Origin: Norana najaformis
Lineage: Eukaryota > Annelida > Clitellata > Crassiclitellata > Hormogastridae
DNA: 64,000 nucleotides
NCBI GenBank assembly: GCA_964023275.1
Contig: OZ029914.1
Coordinates: forward strand, 14,118,341-14,182,340
Direction: 5' to 3'
This document shows, in pieces, positions 34,807 to 46,970 of the stretch. The notes beneath the pieces were generated by a model. It was not told the origin of the DNA. It made no database searches and saw nothing but the letters and a program-made list of their open reading frames with translations. Every line of letters begins with the position of its first letter. Position 1 is the first letter of the stretch. The translations under genes were made by a program, and so were the position numbers.

Positions 34807-37800
34807 CTACCATGGATCGGGACAATTGTCAGTCTTCCAGTCGTTGCATTTGCTTCCGTTGCACCCTTTTACACACATGTGGTAGACTTTTTTGCCGATA
34901 GTGTATGGTCCACATTTTTCGTAGAGCTTCAACGTAGTTCGGTTTGCACATATTCTCTCAAAGTACAAGGGTGTTTTGTCTTTTTCTAGAAAATTGCACA
35001 TTGTAAAACATGTGTTTAGCTCCATAAAATTGCACATTGTAAAACATGTGTTTAGCTCCATCACTACGATCAAGTGAAGTATATAAAGAAGAGAAGGAAA
35101 AGCTATTTGTCTGTCTCTTTTTTCTTTGTCTCTTTGTTTTTACATGTCAAGCTATTTTTTGTTTTTCTTTCTGTATGTTTGTCTCTATGAATCTGTCTGT
35201 ATGCGTATTCTTTGTCGATAAGTCTATGTGTATGTTTGTGTTTTTGTATATGTTTCTGGCTGTTTCTCTTCACTTTATACGTTCTTATGTTTGTTTGTCT
35301 CTTTTTCTGTCTGTCGGTCTATATTTTGTTTGTTTGTCTATCAGAACTACAAAATCTCAGGCAGAATTATTATTTAAACGCAGAATAAACCTGGTGTGTT
35401 TCTCCTTAGCTCAGTGATCCTATGCTCTGATCAACACTATGGTTCAAAGAGAAATCTCGATTTCTTAATAGTCGAGCTGCGTTCGCAAAGCAAAACTCCC
35501 CTGGTCGACGTTTGCAGAGTAGCTGAGAACTACTAATGTTCGGTGTTAAACGATGTTCGCGACTTTCTACCGTTTAAGTCAGCCCTTCATTTTGGATGGG
35601 TTTCTTGACAACTTCACTCTAAACCATTTGAACGATGTCAAACCTCAGAAGGAACTATCGCATGCAATCGAAAATTACAGATTAGTTGAGGCAATGCCAG
35701 GATTTTCGGAGTAGCACTGACAGAAAAGGTCTTCTCATTCGGCTGCCTTTCAGCCGGCTACTGGTAAATGTTTCAGCCAGTACTACGATCCTTGAATCTC
35801 AAGGGATTTCGAAATGATTTGCTATTCGTTGAGCGCACCGTTTGTTGCAAACACCTAATTCAGATCTCAAACCCAGCAGCACAAATCAGAAGCTACAAAC
35901 CTGTCATCAGTGTATCACGAGCTGCGATCTGTTGAGTGTGTTGTTGATTCTCTAATTCCAAACACCATCCACCGTAGCCATCCATCTGACTGCCTGCTTG
36001 TCTCTCTGATCTTGACCTGGAACCGATTCTGACCCTTTCTGTCAATCGGTGTTGTTTTTATTGAGCGCCTGTGAATAACCTGGTTCCGACGACTTACCTT
36101 TCGTTGGGCGCTGTAGAAATCTCGAGTTTACGATTACGATTAAGATACAATACGTGTCGGGGTGAGCTTATGAAAGGATACTTTGGCTTCTTAATGAGGA
36201 TCATTCTCCTGCAGATGAACTTCTCCTTTATTGAAACGCTACATCGTATAGGTTGGAAAGAGAATTTTAAGGCGCTACATAAATGTTCAGCTATCAACTA
36301 GCAGAACAAAGAGCCCTTAGTTGTCGAAATTCTAGCCTTCTATGCGATTTTCCAGAGAATTGTTCATATTCTTTGATTTTCAGCTGAACGTTTTCTAACT
36401 TTTTAAGTAGATTTCGGAAGTAGCACAGAGATTCCCTTTACTGCCGTCTTCGCAAGTAGTTGTTCTGTTGATTGGTCCAGCGCAACATTCTTTTCCATGA
36501 AAACCAGACTCGCAATACCAACATGTAAGACCATTAGCTGTGCATAAATAAAAGAGAAACACATGTTTGTTATATAATCAGATAGAATTTAAGACTTTCC
36601 TTTAATTATACTGTGGTCTCGATACATCTTTTTATAAACCAGAAGCTTATGTCTTTCACCTCCGAATAAGATTTCACTCCTCTACATTTTGCAGAACACA
36701 TACGTCTACTATCCAGATCCTCATCAAATGTTTAACCAATTCTACCCAGACTGCTGCTTCAATTCTTAAGTCTTTTAGATCAAGATCTCAAAGACGGCCC
36801 CAAACCGCGCCAAAAGCATAATTGAACACCGAAAATTCTAGGTCCGTTTCCTTACAACAACTATGCTAGGGCTTGGCTGTTCTGCTGCTGAGCCGCTCCA
36901 CTACCCCACCCCATATAACAGGCTATTTAGGTCCTAAACCTTATTTGGCTTATATTGCAACCAGACCGGGATGATCTGCCTGCTGTGTTATAGAAGCAAT
37001 ACCCTTGCTAACTTGAGCAAGCGTTGATTAACCTTACATGAATAAACTATTCTTAGCTATACCTTACTATATAACTATACCTATAACTATACCTTATAAC
37101 TATAACTATAACTATAACCTTATAGCAATAACTATACCTTAATTTGACAGCTTGCATAGTGAAGTCGTTGTCGTAATTGCTATCGTAGCAACCATGCAAA
37201 CATTATCATCACCATCATTACGTCGTCGTTGTCATCATCTGCTTCAATTCTTAATAAAATCTCATCCCACTCAAACAAATTGAAGATGCAATATCTACTA
37301 CCAGACTGAAGGACTGTGGAGCCATCACAGACCAGCGTCTGACCAAAGGGACGTGAAGACAGTGATGACTGACTACGTGGTGTCTGAATGGCTGATCAAC
37401 TGCTTTTATTATTGTTATTTGTTATTGCTCTTTGCAACGCTTGTGTCTATATTTTTTATCAGTTAGCTGTCTAGTTAAGTAAGGTGAGAGCGTTGCTTTT
37501 CGATTGGCCTACATCTCTCAAGTGAAGATCCCAAAATGGCCCCAAACCGCGTCCATACATAACTGACCAAAAATTTTAGGCTCTTTTCCCTTCCAACAAC
37601 CAGGCTTGAGCTTGTGTGTCATGTTGCTGAGCCACTCCGCTACCCCACCCCGTATACCACGCTATTAAAGCCATAAACCATTTTTTGCTTACAAAACTAC
37701 CAGACCGGGGTGATCTTCCTGTTGTTTTCCTGAAGAAACGCACTTGTTAACTTGAGCAAGCGCTGATTAACCTGACATGAATAAACTATTCTCTTTCAAT

Positions 37801-38143
37801 GCCATTGTCTTAATTTACCAGCTTACGTGGTGGCATCGTTGTCGTAATTGCCATCGTAACAATCTTGAAACATTATCATCACCTTCATTACGTCATCGTT
37901 GTCATCACCATGATCCTCACCATCATATTCATCGTCGTCGTCGTCGTCGACGTCGTCATCATCTACTCTTTCCTTTTCTTCTTCTTCTTCAACAAAATCA
38001 TTATATTAAATGCATGCATCACCATGGTCTCCATGACTGTCATTTTAATATCATTTTCGTAATCATAAGAAATTATGCTAACCTGCCGTGACCAAGACAA
38101 GCAACACACAGCTCGGAACAGACGCGAGTAGGCGACGTGTCAT
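34807..38143 (-). CDS. Secreted Ly6/uPAR-like protein, unit 2 (125 residues)
   Basis: Three exons: 38083-38143 (signal peptide MTRRLLASVPSCVLLVLVTA), 36400-36537 and 34807-34985, with phase-1 introns and GT/AG borders; the frame is open to TAG. Exon 2 starts the mature domain with LTCWYCESGFHGKECC, then a TTC, then NLC. Exon 3 adds IC, YEKCGP, VYHMCVKGCNGSKCN and NC, giving 12 cysteines in the mature chain. An LxCxxC start and a terminal CxxxxKCN motif are typical of Ly6/uPAR three-finger domains. The chain stops just after the last Cys with no hydrophobic tail, so it is probably secreted, not GPI-anchored. A polyadenylation signal AATAAA lies at 34700-34705 (minus). The acceptor region of exon 3 is tandemly duplicated (34985-35060). 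The family assignment rests on the cysteine pattern only. Confidence 0.7.
35100..35345. repeat. TCTGTTTGT-rich low-complexity tract in intron 2 of Ly6 unit 2
   Basis: Long run of TCTG/TTTG words on the plus strand, also found at 42930-43160, 56270-56490 and 60270-60490, each time just upstream (in transcription) of a Ly6 exon 3. ORFs rich in Cys, Phe, Leu and Val over these tracts are artefacts. Confidence 0.8.
36010..36145 (+). repeat. LINE 3'-tail fragment
   Basis: Same tail family as at 16640 (GAGCGCCTGTGAATAACCTG, GGGCGCTGTAGAAATCTCGA, TTACGATTACGATTAAG). It lies in intron 2 of Ly6 unit 2. Confidence 0.65.
37860..37965. repeat. (CAT/CGT)n triplet array in intron 1 of Ly6 unit 2
   Basis: CATCATCACC..CGTCGTCGTCGTCG array followed by the same pyrimidine-rich TTTCCTTTTCTTCTTC stretch as in the other units. 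Confidence 0.8.
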
Positions 38144-39404
38144 TCTGTTTCCAACCTTACTTCTTGTCGAGTTAAGCAACGTAGTTATTGCTGCTACACT
38201 ACTTCAGTAAATACAACCACATAACGCATAAAAGGAAATATATAGGCCTATTACTATCGTATTCATAAAATCTACAAACATCTGCAATTTTTAAAACCAT
38301 TGACATTGAGGTTAGGTAGTGCAAACATTACACTAATGGTATAAAGGCAGTATATAATATATATACACATCTCAATCAAATGATTATTTTGCATAATGAA
38401 TTAATTGTACATCAAGTCTTAAAAAGTCTTAAGGTGCTTTGAAGCGCTCGGAGTAAACTATGACTACATTCATATTATGCAATCTGCATATGAAGAGTAT
38501 TGTTGACGATTACTTGCAGAAATAACCGAAATAATTATGAAGCTCCAGTAAATGACAACAACATATTTTTCCCATTTCTGCAAACATCTGGTGATATTTT
38601 TAAAAGTTGTATTAAAAGATTTGAATAAGGACGTTGATATGTTTCTTTTCCTGGGTGCAAGCCAATAACTGCGCAAATTTTATTGCAAAAATTCTGTTCA
38701 GTTGGGTGGTTTAAGCAGTGACGTCGTTTCTTAATAAGCTGATGTCAGCGTTATAGCTCAAGACGGGATTTACAGGTAAACGCAACTTAAATCTGGTGCG
38801 GTTTCCTCGTCCTTAGATCAATGATGCTACAAAGGTAAGGCTCAAAGCGAATTCTCAATTTTTTAATACCTGAGCTGCGATCTAAAAGCAAAATTCCTCA
38901 GACATGGTCCATGCAGAGTGGTTGAGAAGTAAAAACATCAGTGTTAGACGATGTGTAGAACTTCTATCGTCGAAGTCCGCCCTTCATTTTGCATATGCTT
39001 GCTGTCACCTTCACCATAAACCATTTGAACGATGTCAAGCCTCAGAATGAACTACCGTATGCCAACGAAAATTACAGATTTGTTGAGGCAATCGCAAGCC
39101 ACGGTTTTCGGAGTGGCATTGACTGAAGAGGTCTTCTCGTTCGGCAACCGTCCAGCCGGCTACTGGCATATTTTCCAGCCTGTACTACGATTCTTGAGGC
39201 TCAAGGGATTTCGAAAGGATTTGCTACTCTTTAGGCCAACCATGTGTTGCAAACACTTCATTCTGCTCTCATTTCTCAAACTTAGAACAGCACAAATCAG
39301 GAGCTAGAAACCTATCATCAGTGAATCATGAGCTACAATCCGTTGAGTGTGTTGTTGACTCTCCAATTCCAAACACCATCTACTGTAGCTATCAGTCTCA
39401 GCGT

Positions 39405-39560
39405 CTGCCTGCCTGACTCTCCGATCGTGATCTGGAGACGATTCTGAGCCTTCCTTCCCATCGATCTCATTTTGACTGAGCGCCTGTGAATAATCTGGAT
39501 CCTCTGACTTAGCTTTCGTTGGGCGTTGTATAATTCTCGAGTTCAGGATTACGATTAAGG
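39405..39560 (+). repeat. LINE 3'-tail fragment
   Basis: Tail family (GAGCGCCTGTGAATAATCTG, TTCGTTGGGCGTTGTA, GATTACGATTAAGG), downstream of the exon 2 relic of Ly6 unit 3. Confidence 0.6.
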
Positions 39561-39834
39561 TGCAATAAGTGTAAGTGTGAGATTACGAAAGGAGACTTTG
39601 GCTGCTTCTTGAACATCATTCGCCTGCAGATGAATTTTTGTTATTGAACCGTTACATCATTTAGGCTGGAACGCCTTTGAAAGAATCTATGAGGTGCAGT
39701 ATAAATGTTCAGCTAAAGAACTAGTCAACTAACACAACAAAGAGCCCTTATGTACAAGTGGAAATTCTAGCCTTCTATGCAATTTTCAAGACAATTGTTC
39801 CTATTCTTTGATTTTCAGCTTAAAGTTTTCTAAC

Positions 39835-41030
39835 TTTTTAAGTAAACATCCGATGTAGTTCAGAGTTCCAATTAACTCCCATTTCGGCAAATTGTTGCGA
39901 CGATTGATCGAGCGCATCATCGGTTTCCATAAAAATCAGCCTCGCAATACCAACACGTAAGACCTTTAGCCGTGCATAAGTAAAACAGAAAAATGTGGTC
40001 ATTATTTTATCGGTCTGATTACATATTATTATCAACCAGAAGCTAATGTTTTTCGCATGCGACCTAGATTTCACTTCACCATATTGCTCAAAAGGAGAAT
40101 GTACACCTGACATCCAGATCCTCGACAAACGCTTAACAACTTCTAATCAGTCGGTTCTCTTAAATCTTAATTAAATCTCATCTCATTCAAACATAATGCA
40201 GATGCAATGTGTAAGACTTACTGTCAGACTGACCGACTATGGAGTCCTTGCGGACCAGCGCCGGACCAAAGTGACCTGAAGACAATGATGGCTGACTTTA
40301 ATGTCTCACTATCTGATCAACTGCTTTTATTATTATCTGATATTGCTCTCTACGACACTTTCTGCTAAATTCTCCTCGGTTCAGCTGTTGGCTAAGTTAG
40401 CCATGCGTTGATTTCCGACTAGCTCACGTCTCTCTGATAAAGATCCCACAGATTGCTCCACACAGCGCCCATGCATAACTGGACACCTCAGATCCTTACA
40501 ACTGCCAGGCTTCGCTGTACTCTTGCCTAGCCCCTCCCCTTTCTTCTCACTGTGTATATCTCGCTAGTAAGGTAACTGAAGCGTTTTGGTTGATATGACT
40601 AGAGGACCAAGGTGATCTGATTTTATTGTTGTGTATAAGCAACACACTAACTTAGTAAGCGTTAATTTACGTGACAGGAATAGACAATTCTATTTCATAC
40701 CCTTAATATATTTTAACAGCTGACATGATAACATCATTGTCGTAATTGTCATCATAGCAACTTTGCAAACATTAACATCGTCGTCAAAGTCATCATTATC
40801 ATCACCGTCATCATAGTCATCATCATCGTCGTCATCGTCGACGTCGTCATCATCATTTCCTTTTCTTCTTCAACTGCGTCACACTAATCATTATATTAAA
40901 CGCATGCATCGTATCTATGGCTGTCGTTTTTGTAATCATTATCAGAGCATGATCACAGATTTTGCTAACCATTCCTGACCAAGAAAAGCCACACAAAGCT
41001 CACGACAGTTGGGAGTAGGCAACTTGTAAT
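39835..41030 (-). pseudogene. Ly6/uPAR-like unit 3, decayed and lacking exon 3
   Basis: Exon 1 equivalent is 40970-41030, but the start codon is ATT instead of ATG. Exon 2 equivalent is 39835-39963; it begins GLTCWYCEADFYGN but has at least three in-frame stops (TGA after GNR, TAA after NGS, TGA after LEL). No exon 3 is found before unit 2 begins; sequence near 38700 joins directly to the region that normally follows exon 3. This is a relic. Confidence 0.7.
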
Positions 41031-41589
41031 TCAGTTTCCAACCTTATTCCTCGTAGATCTAAGCAACATCTGCTGAACTTATGATTTACTGGAACACTAC
41101 TTCGGTTTTACAACCACAAAACGTATAAATGGAAATAAATATTTATGCTGTGCTCTTAAATCTGCAAACACCTGCTGCTGTTGCATTACTATGACGTTAG
41201 GTAGTGCAAAATATTACAGTTTGTAATGAAAACAATTATATATACCACAATCAAATTATTAGTTTGCAAAATGAATTAATTACATCTTAAGTCTTAAAAA
41301 ACTCTTAAGGTATTTTCGAAGTGCCCAGCGTAAACTTTGACTGGATTCATAATATGCAATCGGCATGAAAAGAGTATTGTTGACGATCGTTCACAGAAGT
41401 AACCAAAATAATTATGAAGCTCCAGTAAATAACGAAACCATACCTTTCTCATTTGTGCAAACGGGTGTCGATAATTTTAAACTTTGCATCAAAATATTTA
41501 AACAAGAATGTAGATATGCTTCCTCTCCTATCTACAAGCCAATAGCTCGGTAAATTTTATTGCCTTAAGTTTGTTCTTTTGGGTGGCTT

Positions 41590-42350
41590 ACTTATTAACC
41601 GCATTGATCGCGCACTCAGTTTGGGCGTGGTGTTCGGTTCTACGATGTAATTTTCTAGCCATGTTCTGACCATATGCAAATAATCCCAATTTCACATTCG
41701 GGATATTCGTAGAATCAGATCTCGTCTGCCTCAAACTGTCTTAATCCAACAAGCTAATGTACTGGTTTCCTGCAGACATCACTATTGTGACTCACAACTT
41801 GTTGGTAACACTAGGGGAGATCAGCACAAATTACAAATCATGCAAAACTCTCTCGCTAGAGCCATAACAAAGACATACATTACAATCATTGCACTGGCTG
41901 CCCATTCAGCAAGAAGTCATGTCGAAATCAGGCGGATAGTTCCCAATGTGCAGCATTTAAATCAGCCGACCTATCTACATTCTATGCTCACCCTCACACT
42001 AATATATTTTGCATTCGATCATTGGACAATGATTCTTGCTATGGTCCGTACCCGAACAATGTTGGGCTCTCGGGCCTTCTCGGTAGCCGGTCCGAAGCTT
42101 TGAAAATCACTGCACGTTTCAGTTCATTGTGTGAATTCTTAGTGGTCTTTCAGGTCTCCACAAAAGACGCATCTCGCTTATTTACCCGCCGTGGCCTTTT
42201 TTTCTTTCTCTGACCTATCTGAATTCAACCTGGCTTCTCCAACGGATTATGATTTTGGATTGCAATTTTGAGTTCAAGCGACCATCGAATTATGCCTTGG
42301 GTATTCTGATAAAAGCCCTATACTAGTCTTTGGAATAAATTATTTGATTA
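41590..42350 (+). mobile_element. Degenerate LINE fragment (3' part of reverse transcriptase)
   Basis: Parallel copy of 33715-34475 (SLGVVFGSTM, HIRDIRRIRS-like reading, LQIMQNSLARAITKTY), with many frame breaks. It sits between Ly6 units 3 and 4. Confidence 0.7.
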
Positions 42351-42670
42351 GAATAGACCTGTTTACGCCTGCACTATTATACTTTGGTGGCTGCAAGTGT
42401 GAAGGCTTTACAGTGCCAGAGAATTATGAAATGAGGACCTAGCTATTAATCCGGGACAATTTAAACAAGTTACGATTCTAGATGAATCAAGGATCAGGAT
42501 TTGTTATTTATTTTTAAAACGTACTTGGAACAATTCAACACCTAGATTCGGTTGGAATTGTTTATTCATTTAGATTAAAAGTGAAAGTCTGAAAGGCCAA
42601 ACACAACTTCCGTTAGAGAAGACAAGCGTTGCTTCGCTGATGTCGCATAAATCCAAGCGCATAAGCCCTG

Positions 42671-45448
42671 TTAGGAGCGAGGACATTTGTTCATCTTCCA
42701 GAAGTTGCATTTGCTTCTGATGCACCCTTTTAGACATAAATGGTAGACTATTCCATCTTTGGTAATTGGTCCACACTTTTCGTAGCGAGTTAACATAGTT
42801 TGGTTTGTGCATCCTCTTTGAACGACGAAAGGTATTTTGTCTCCTCCTTCAAAAGCGCACATTGCAAAAATATAAGCTTAGCTCGATCACTTTGATCAAG
42901 TGAAGTAGGCCTATGTAAAGTAAGAGAAGAAAAACTCTGTCTGCTTTTGTTTCCTTTTTTGATTGTTTTTATGTCTGCCTATTTTTGTTTGTATCTCCGT
43001 ATCTGTCTCTTTGTATGTCTGTCGGTATGCTTATTCTTTGTCGGTCTGTTTGTTTGTTTGTGTTCTTTGTATATGTGCCTGTCTGTCTTCACATTGCACG
43101 TCTTTCTGTTTGTTTGTCTCTCTTTTTTCTATCTTTCCATATTTTTTGTTTCTCTGACAGAGCTACAAAATCGCAGGCAGAATAATTAGGTAAACGCTGT
43201 ATAAACCTGGTGTCTTTCCTCGTCCTTAGCTCAATGGGGCTATGCTCTGAATAACGGTGAGATTCAAAAAGAATTTTAAATTTCCTAATAGTCGAGCTGC
43301 GTTCGCAAAGAAAATTCCTCTGGTCTACGCTTGCAGGGTTGTCGAGAACTACCAACGTTCCGTGCTAGACGATGTTCGCAACTTTCTACCGTTTAAGTCT
43401 GCCATACATTTTGGATGGGTTTGTTGACATCTTCACTCTAAGCCATTTGAACGATGTCAAGCCTCAGAATGATCTACCGTTTTCAGCTGAAAATTACAGA
43501 TTCGTCGCCGCAGTAGCAAGCCAGGGTCTCATTGACTGTTCACCATGAAGAGGTCTTCTCATTTGGCGTCCGTTCAGCTGGCTACTGGCAAATGTTCCAG
43601 CCTGCAATACGATCCTAGAGGCTCAAGGGATTTCGAATGGATTTGCAATCCGGTGAGCGCACCGTGTGTTGCAAACAATTCATTCAGCTCTCATTTCTCA
43701 ACCGCCAGTAGTACAAATCAGAAGCTGCAAACCTGTCATCAGTGAATCATGAGCTGCAGTCCGTCGACTGTGTTGCTGACTCTCCAATTAAAAACAGCAT
43801 CCACTGTAGCTACCTGTCTCACTGCCTGTCTGATTGCCTGACTCTGATCTGGACCTGGAACGGATTCTGACTCTTTCTGTCAATCGCTTTTGTTCTGACT
43901 GAGCGCCTGTGAATATTCTGGTTTCGTGGGGCGCTGTAGAAATCTCGAGTTTACGATTACGATTGCGTTTAAGATACAATGCGTGTCGGTGTGAGCTTAC
44001 GAAAGTAGACTTTGGCTGTTTATTGAGGATCTTTCGCTTGCAGATGAACTCCTTTATTGAACCGCTACATTGCTTAGGTTAAAAGGTGAATTTTTAAGGC
44101 GCTATAAAAATGTTCAGGTATCATCTAGCAGAACAAAGACCCCTTAAGTGTCAAAATTCTAGCCTTCTATGCCATTTTCATGGGAGATGTTTCTATTTTT
44201 TGAATTTCAGCTGAGCGTTTTCTAACTTTTTAAGTAGATTTCCGAAGTACCACAGAAATTCTCTTTACTGCCCTCATCGCAAGTTGTTGTGATGTTTGAT
44301 CCATCGCAGCATCCTTTTCCATGAATATTAGACTCGCAATGCCTACACGTAAGGTCTTTAGCCGTACATAAATAAAACAGAAACACATGTTCATTATGTT
44401 ATCGGATAGAATTTTAGACTTTCCTTTGATCACACTGTGGTCTGAATACATTTTATTATCAACCAGAAGCTTATGTCTTTCACCTGCGAACAAGATTTCA
44501 CTCCGCTACATTTTGCAGAATAAGAATGTACGACTAGCATCCAGATCCTCAATGAACGTTTAACCAGTTCTACCCAGACGCTGCTTCAATTCTTGATTAA
44601 GTGTAATTCCACCCAAACAGAATGCATATGCAATATGTAAGACTTACTGTTAGACTGAGGACGGACTGTGTAGCCCCCTCCGACCAGTGCCGGAACAAAA
44701 AGATCTAAAGACAATAATGACTATTTACTGTCTGCATGACTGATCAACTGCATTTATTATTATTTGCTAGTGCTCTCTACAGCATTTGTATAATAAATTT
44801 TCCCCAGTTCAGCTGTCTATTAAGTAAGCCACGTTAGGCCCATGTCTCTTGGATATAGATCCCACAGGTAGCCCCACACCGCATCCATACATAACTGAAC
44901 ACCAACATGTTTAGACTCTTTCCCTTCCAACCACCAGGCTTGAGCTTGTGTGTTCTGTTGCTGAGCCACTCCACTACCCCACCTCGTATACCACGCTATT
45001 TATGCCCTAAACCACTTATGGCTGATATGACAAATAGGCCGGGGTGATCTGACTCTGTAGTTGACTACAAGTAATACGCTTGCTAGCTTCAGCAAGCATT
45101 GATTAACCTGACATGAACAAACTATTCTCTTTCAATGACATAGTCTTAAATTACCAGCTTACGTGGTGGCATCCTTGTAGTAATTGCCATCGGAACATTC
45201 ATAACACATTATCATCACCATCATTACGTCATGATCATCACCATCATACTCATCATCATCGTCGTCGTCGACGACGTCGTGATCATCCCCGCTACTCTTA
45301 TTCTTCTTCAACAAAATCATATTAAATGCATGCATCACCATGGTCTCCATGACTGTCATTTTCGTAATCATTAGAAATTTTGCTAACCTGCCGTGACCAA
45401 GACAAGCAACACACAGCTCGGAACAGATGCGAATAGGCTAAGTGTCAT
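42671..45448 (-). CDS. Secreted Ly6/uPAR-like protein, unit 4 (121 residues)
   Basis: Exons 45388-45448 (signal peptide MTLSLFASVPSCVLLVLVTA), 44227-44355 and 42671-42846; all phase 1 and open to TAA. Exon 2 reads LTCRHCESNIHGKGCC, then TTC and NFC. Exon 3 reads RGC, YEKCGP, VYHLCLKGCIRSKCN and KCPRS. The acceptor of exon 2 is not at the ACAG used in unit 2, which has mutated to ACGG, but a few bases downstream at CTAAAG; this changes the first residues but keeps the frame. A polyadenylation signal AATAAA lies at 42561-42566 (minus). N-glycosylation sequons NIT and NQT are visible. The chain ends soon after the last Cys, so it is probably secreted. Confidence 0.7.
43840..43970 (+). repeat. 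LINE 3'-tail fragment
   Basis: Tail family (GAGCGCCTGTGAATATTCTG, GGGGCGCTGTAGAAATCTCG, TTACGATTACGATTGCG), in intron 2 of Ly6 unit 4. Confidence 0.65.
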
Positions 45449-46534
45449 CCTGTTTCCAACCTTATTCCTCGTAGAGTAGCAAAATTGTTGTTGCTGCAAA
45501 ACCACTTCAGTAATTACATTCACAAAACCCATTAAAGGAAAATATATATACACAACAATCAAATGATTTGTTTGCGTAACATGTTAATTGTACATTAAGT
45601 CTTAAAAAGTCTTAAGGTGCAATGAAATGCTCGGAGTAAACTATGATTAGACTCATATTATGCAATCTACGTATAGCAGTTTTTGTTGACTCGCAGAAAT
45701 AACTGAAATAATTATGAAGCCCCAGTAAATAACAACATATTTTTCTCATTTCTGCAAACATCTGGTGATATTTTTAAACGTTGCATTAAAAGATTTGAAT
45801 AAGGACGTTGATATGTTTCTTTTCCTAGGTGCAGGCCAATAACTGAGCTAATTTTATTCCCTAAAGTCTGTTCAGTTGGGTGGTTTAATCAGTGACGTCG
45901 TTTCTTAATAAGCCGAGTACGAGTCGGGATTTATTGGTAAACGCAACTTAAATCTCGAGCATTTTCCTCGGTCTTGATCAATGATGCTATGCAGATAAGG
46001 TTCAAAGGGAATTACCAATTTCTTAATAGTCGAGTTTCGTTCTAAAAGCAAAACTCTTCTTGGAGGCGCATGCAGTGTCGTTGAGAACTAAAATATCGGT
46101 GTTATTCGATGTTTAGAACTTCTATCGTCGAAGTCCGCCCTTCATTTTTGATAGGTATGCTGACATTTTCACTCTAAACCATTAGAACAATGACAAGCCT
46201 CAGATTGAACTATCGTATGCAATCGAAAATTATAGATTTGTTGAGGCAATGGCAAGCTTTGGTTTTCGGAGTGGCATTGACTGAAGAGGTCTTCTCATTC
46301 AGAGGCCGTTCAGCCGGCTACTGACAAATTTTCCAAACTGTAATACGATCCTTGAGGCTCAAGGGATTTCGAAAGGATTTGCTAATAAGTGAGTTCAAAC
46401 ACTTAATTCAGATCTCATTTCTCAAACTCAGGCGAACACAATTCAAGAGTTAACAACCTGTCATCAGTGAATCATGGGCTACAATCCGTTGACTCTGTTG
46501 TTGACTCTCCTATTCAAGACACCAGCACCGTAGC

Positions 46535-46700
46535 CGTTTGACTATGTGCCTGCTCGACTGTCGGATTTTGATCTGGAACCGATTCTGACCCTCCCTTCTA
46601 TGGATCTTGTTTTGACTGAGCGCCTGAGAATAAGCTGGTTCCTGCCACTTATCTTTCGTTGGGCGCAGTTGAAATCTTTAGTTTACGACAACGGTTACCG
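46535..46700 (+). repeat. LINE 3'-tail fragment
   Basis: Tail family (GAGCGCCTGAGAATAAGCTG, TTTCGTTGGGCGCAGT), degraded, downstream of exon 2 of Ly6 unit 5. Confidence 0.55.
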
Positions 46701-46970
46701 TACAATGTGTCGGAGTGAGATTAAGAAATGAGACTTTGTCTGCTTCTTGAACATCGTTCACCTGAATAATAATTTCTCTTATTGAACCGTTACATCATTT
46801 AGGCTGGAAGGTCTTTGAAAGAATCTATGAGGTGCAATATAAAGGTTCAGCTAAACAACTAGTCAACAAGCAGAACAAATAGCCCTTATATACACGTGGA
46901 AATTCTAGCCTTCTATGCGATTTTCAAGAGTTGTTCTTATTATTCGATTTTCAACTTATCGTTTTCTAAC

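Noticed and set aside
35046-35417. Phe/Cys/Val-rich ORFs, also at 42947-43189, 56296-56539 and 60241-60501
   Set aside because: They arise from the TCTG/TTTG low-complexity tracts upstream of Ly6 exon 3; they are not membrane proteins.
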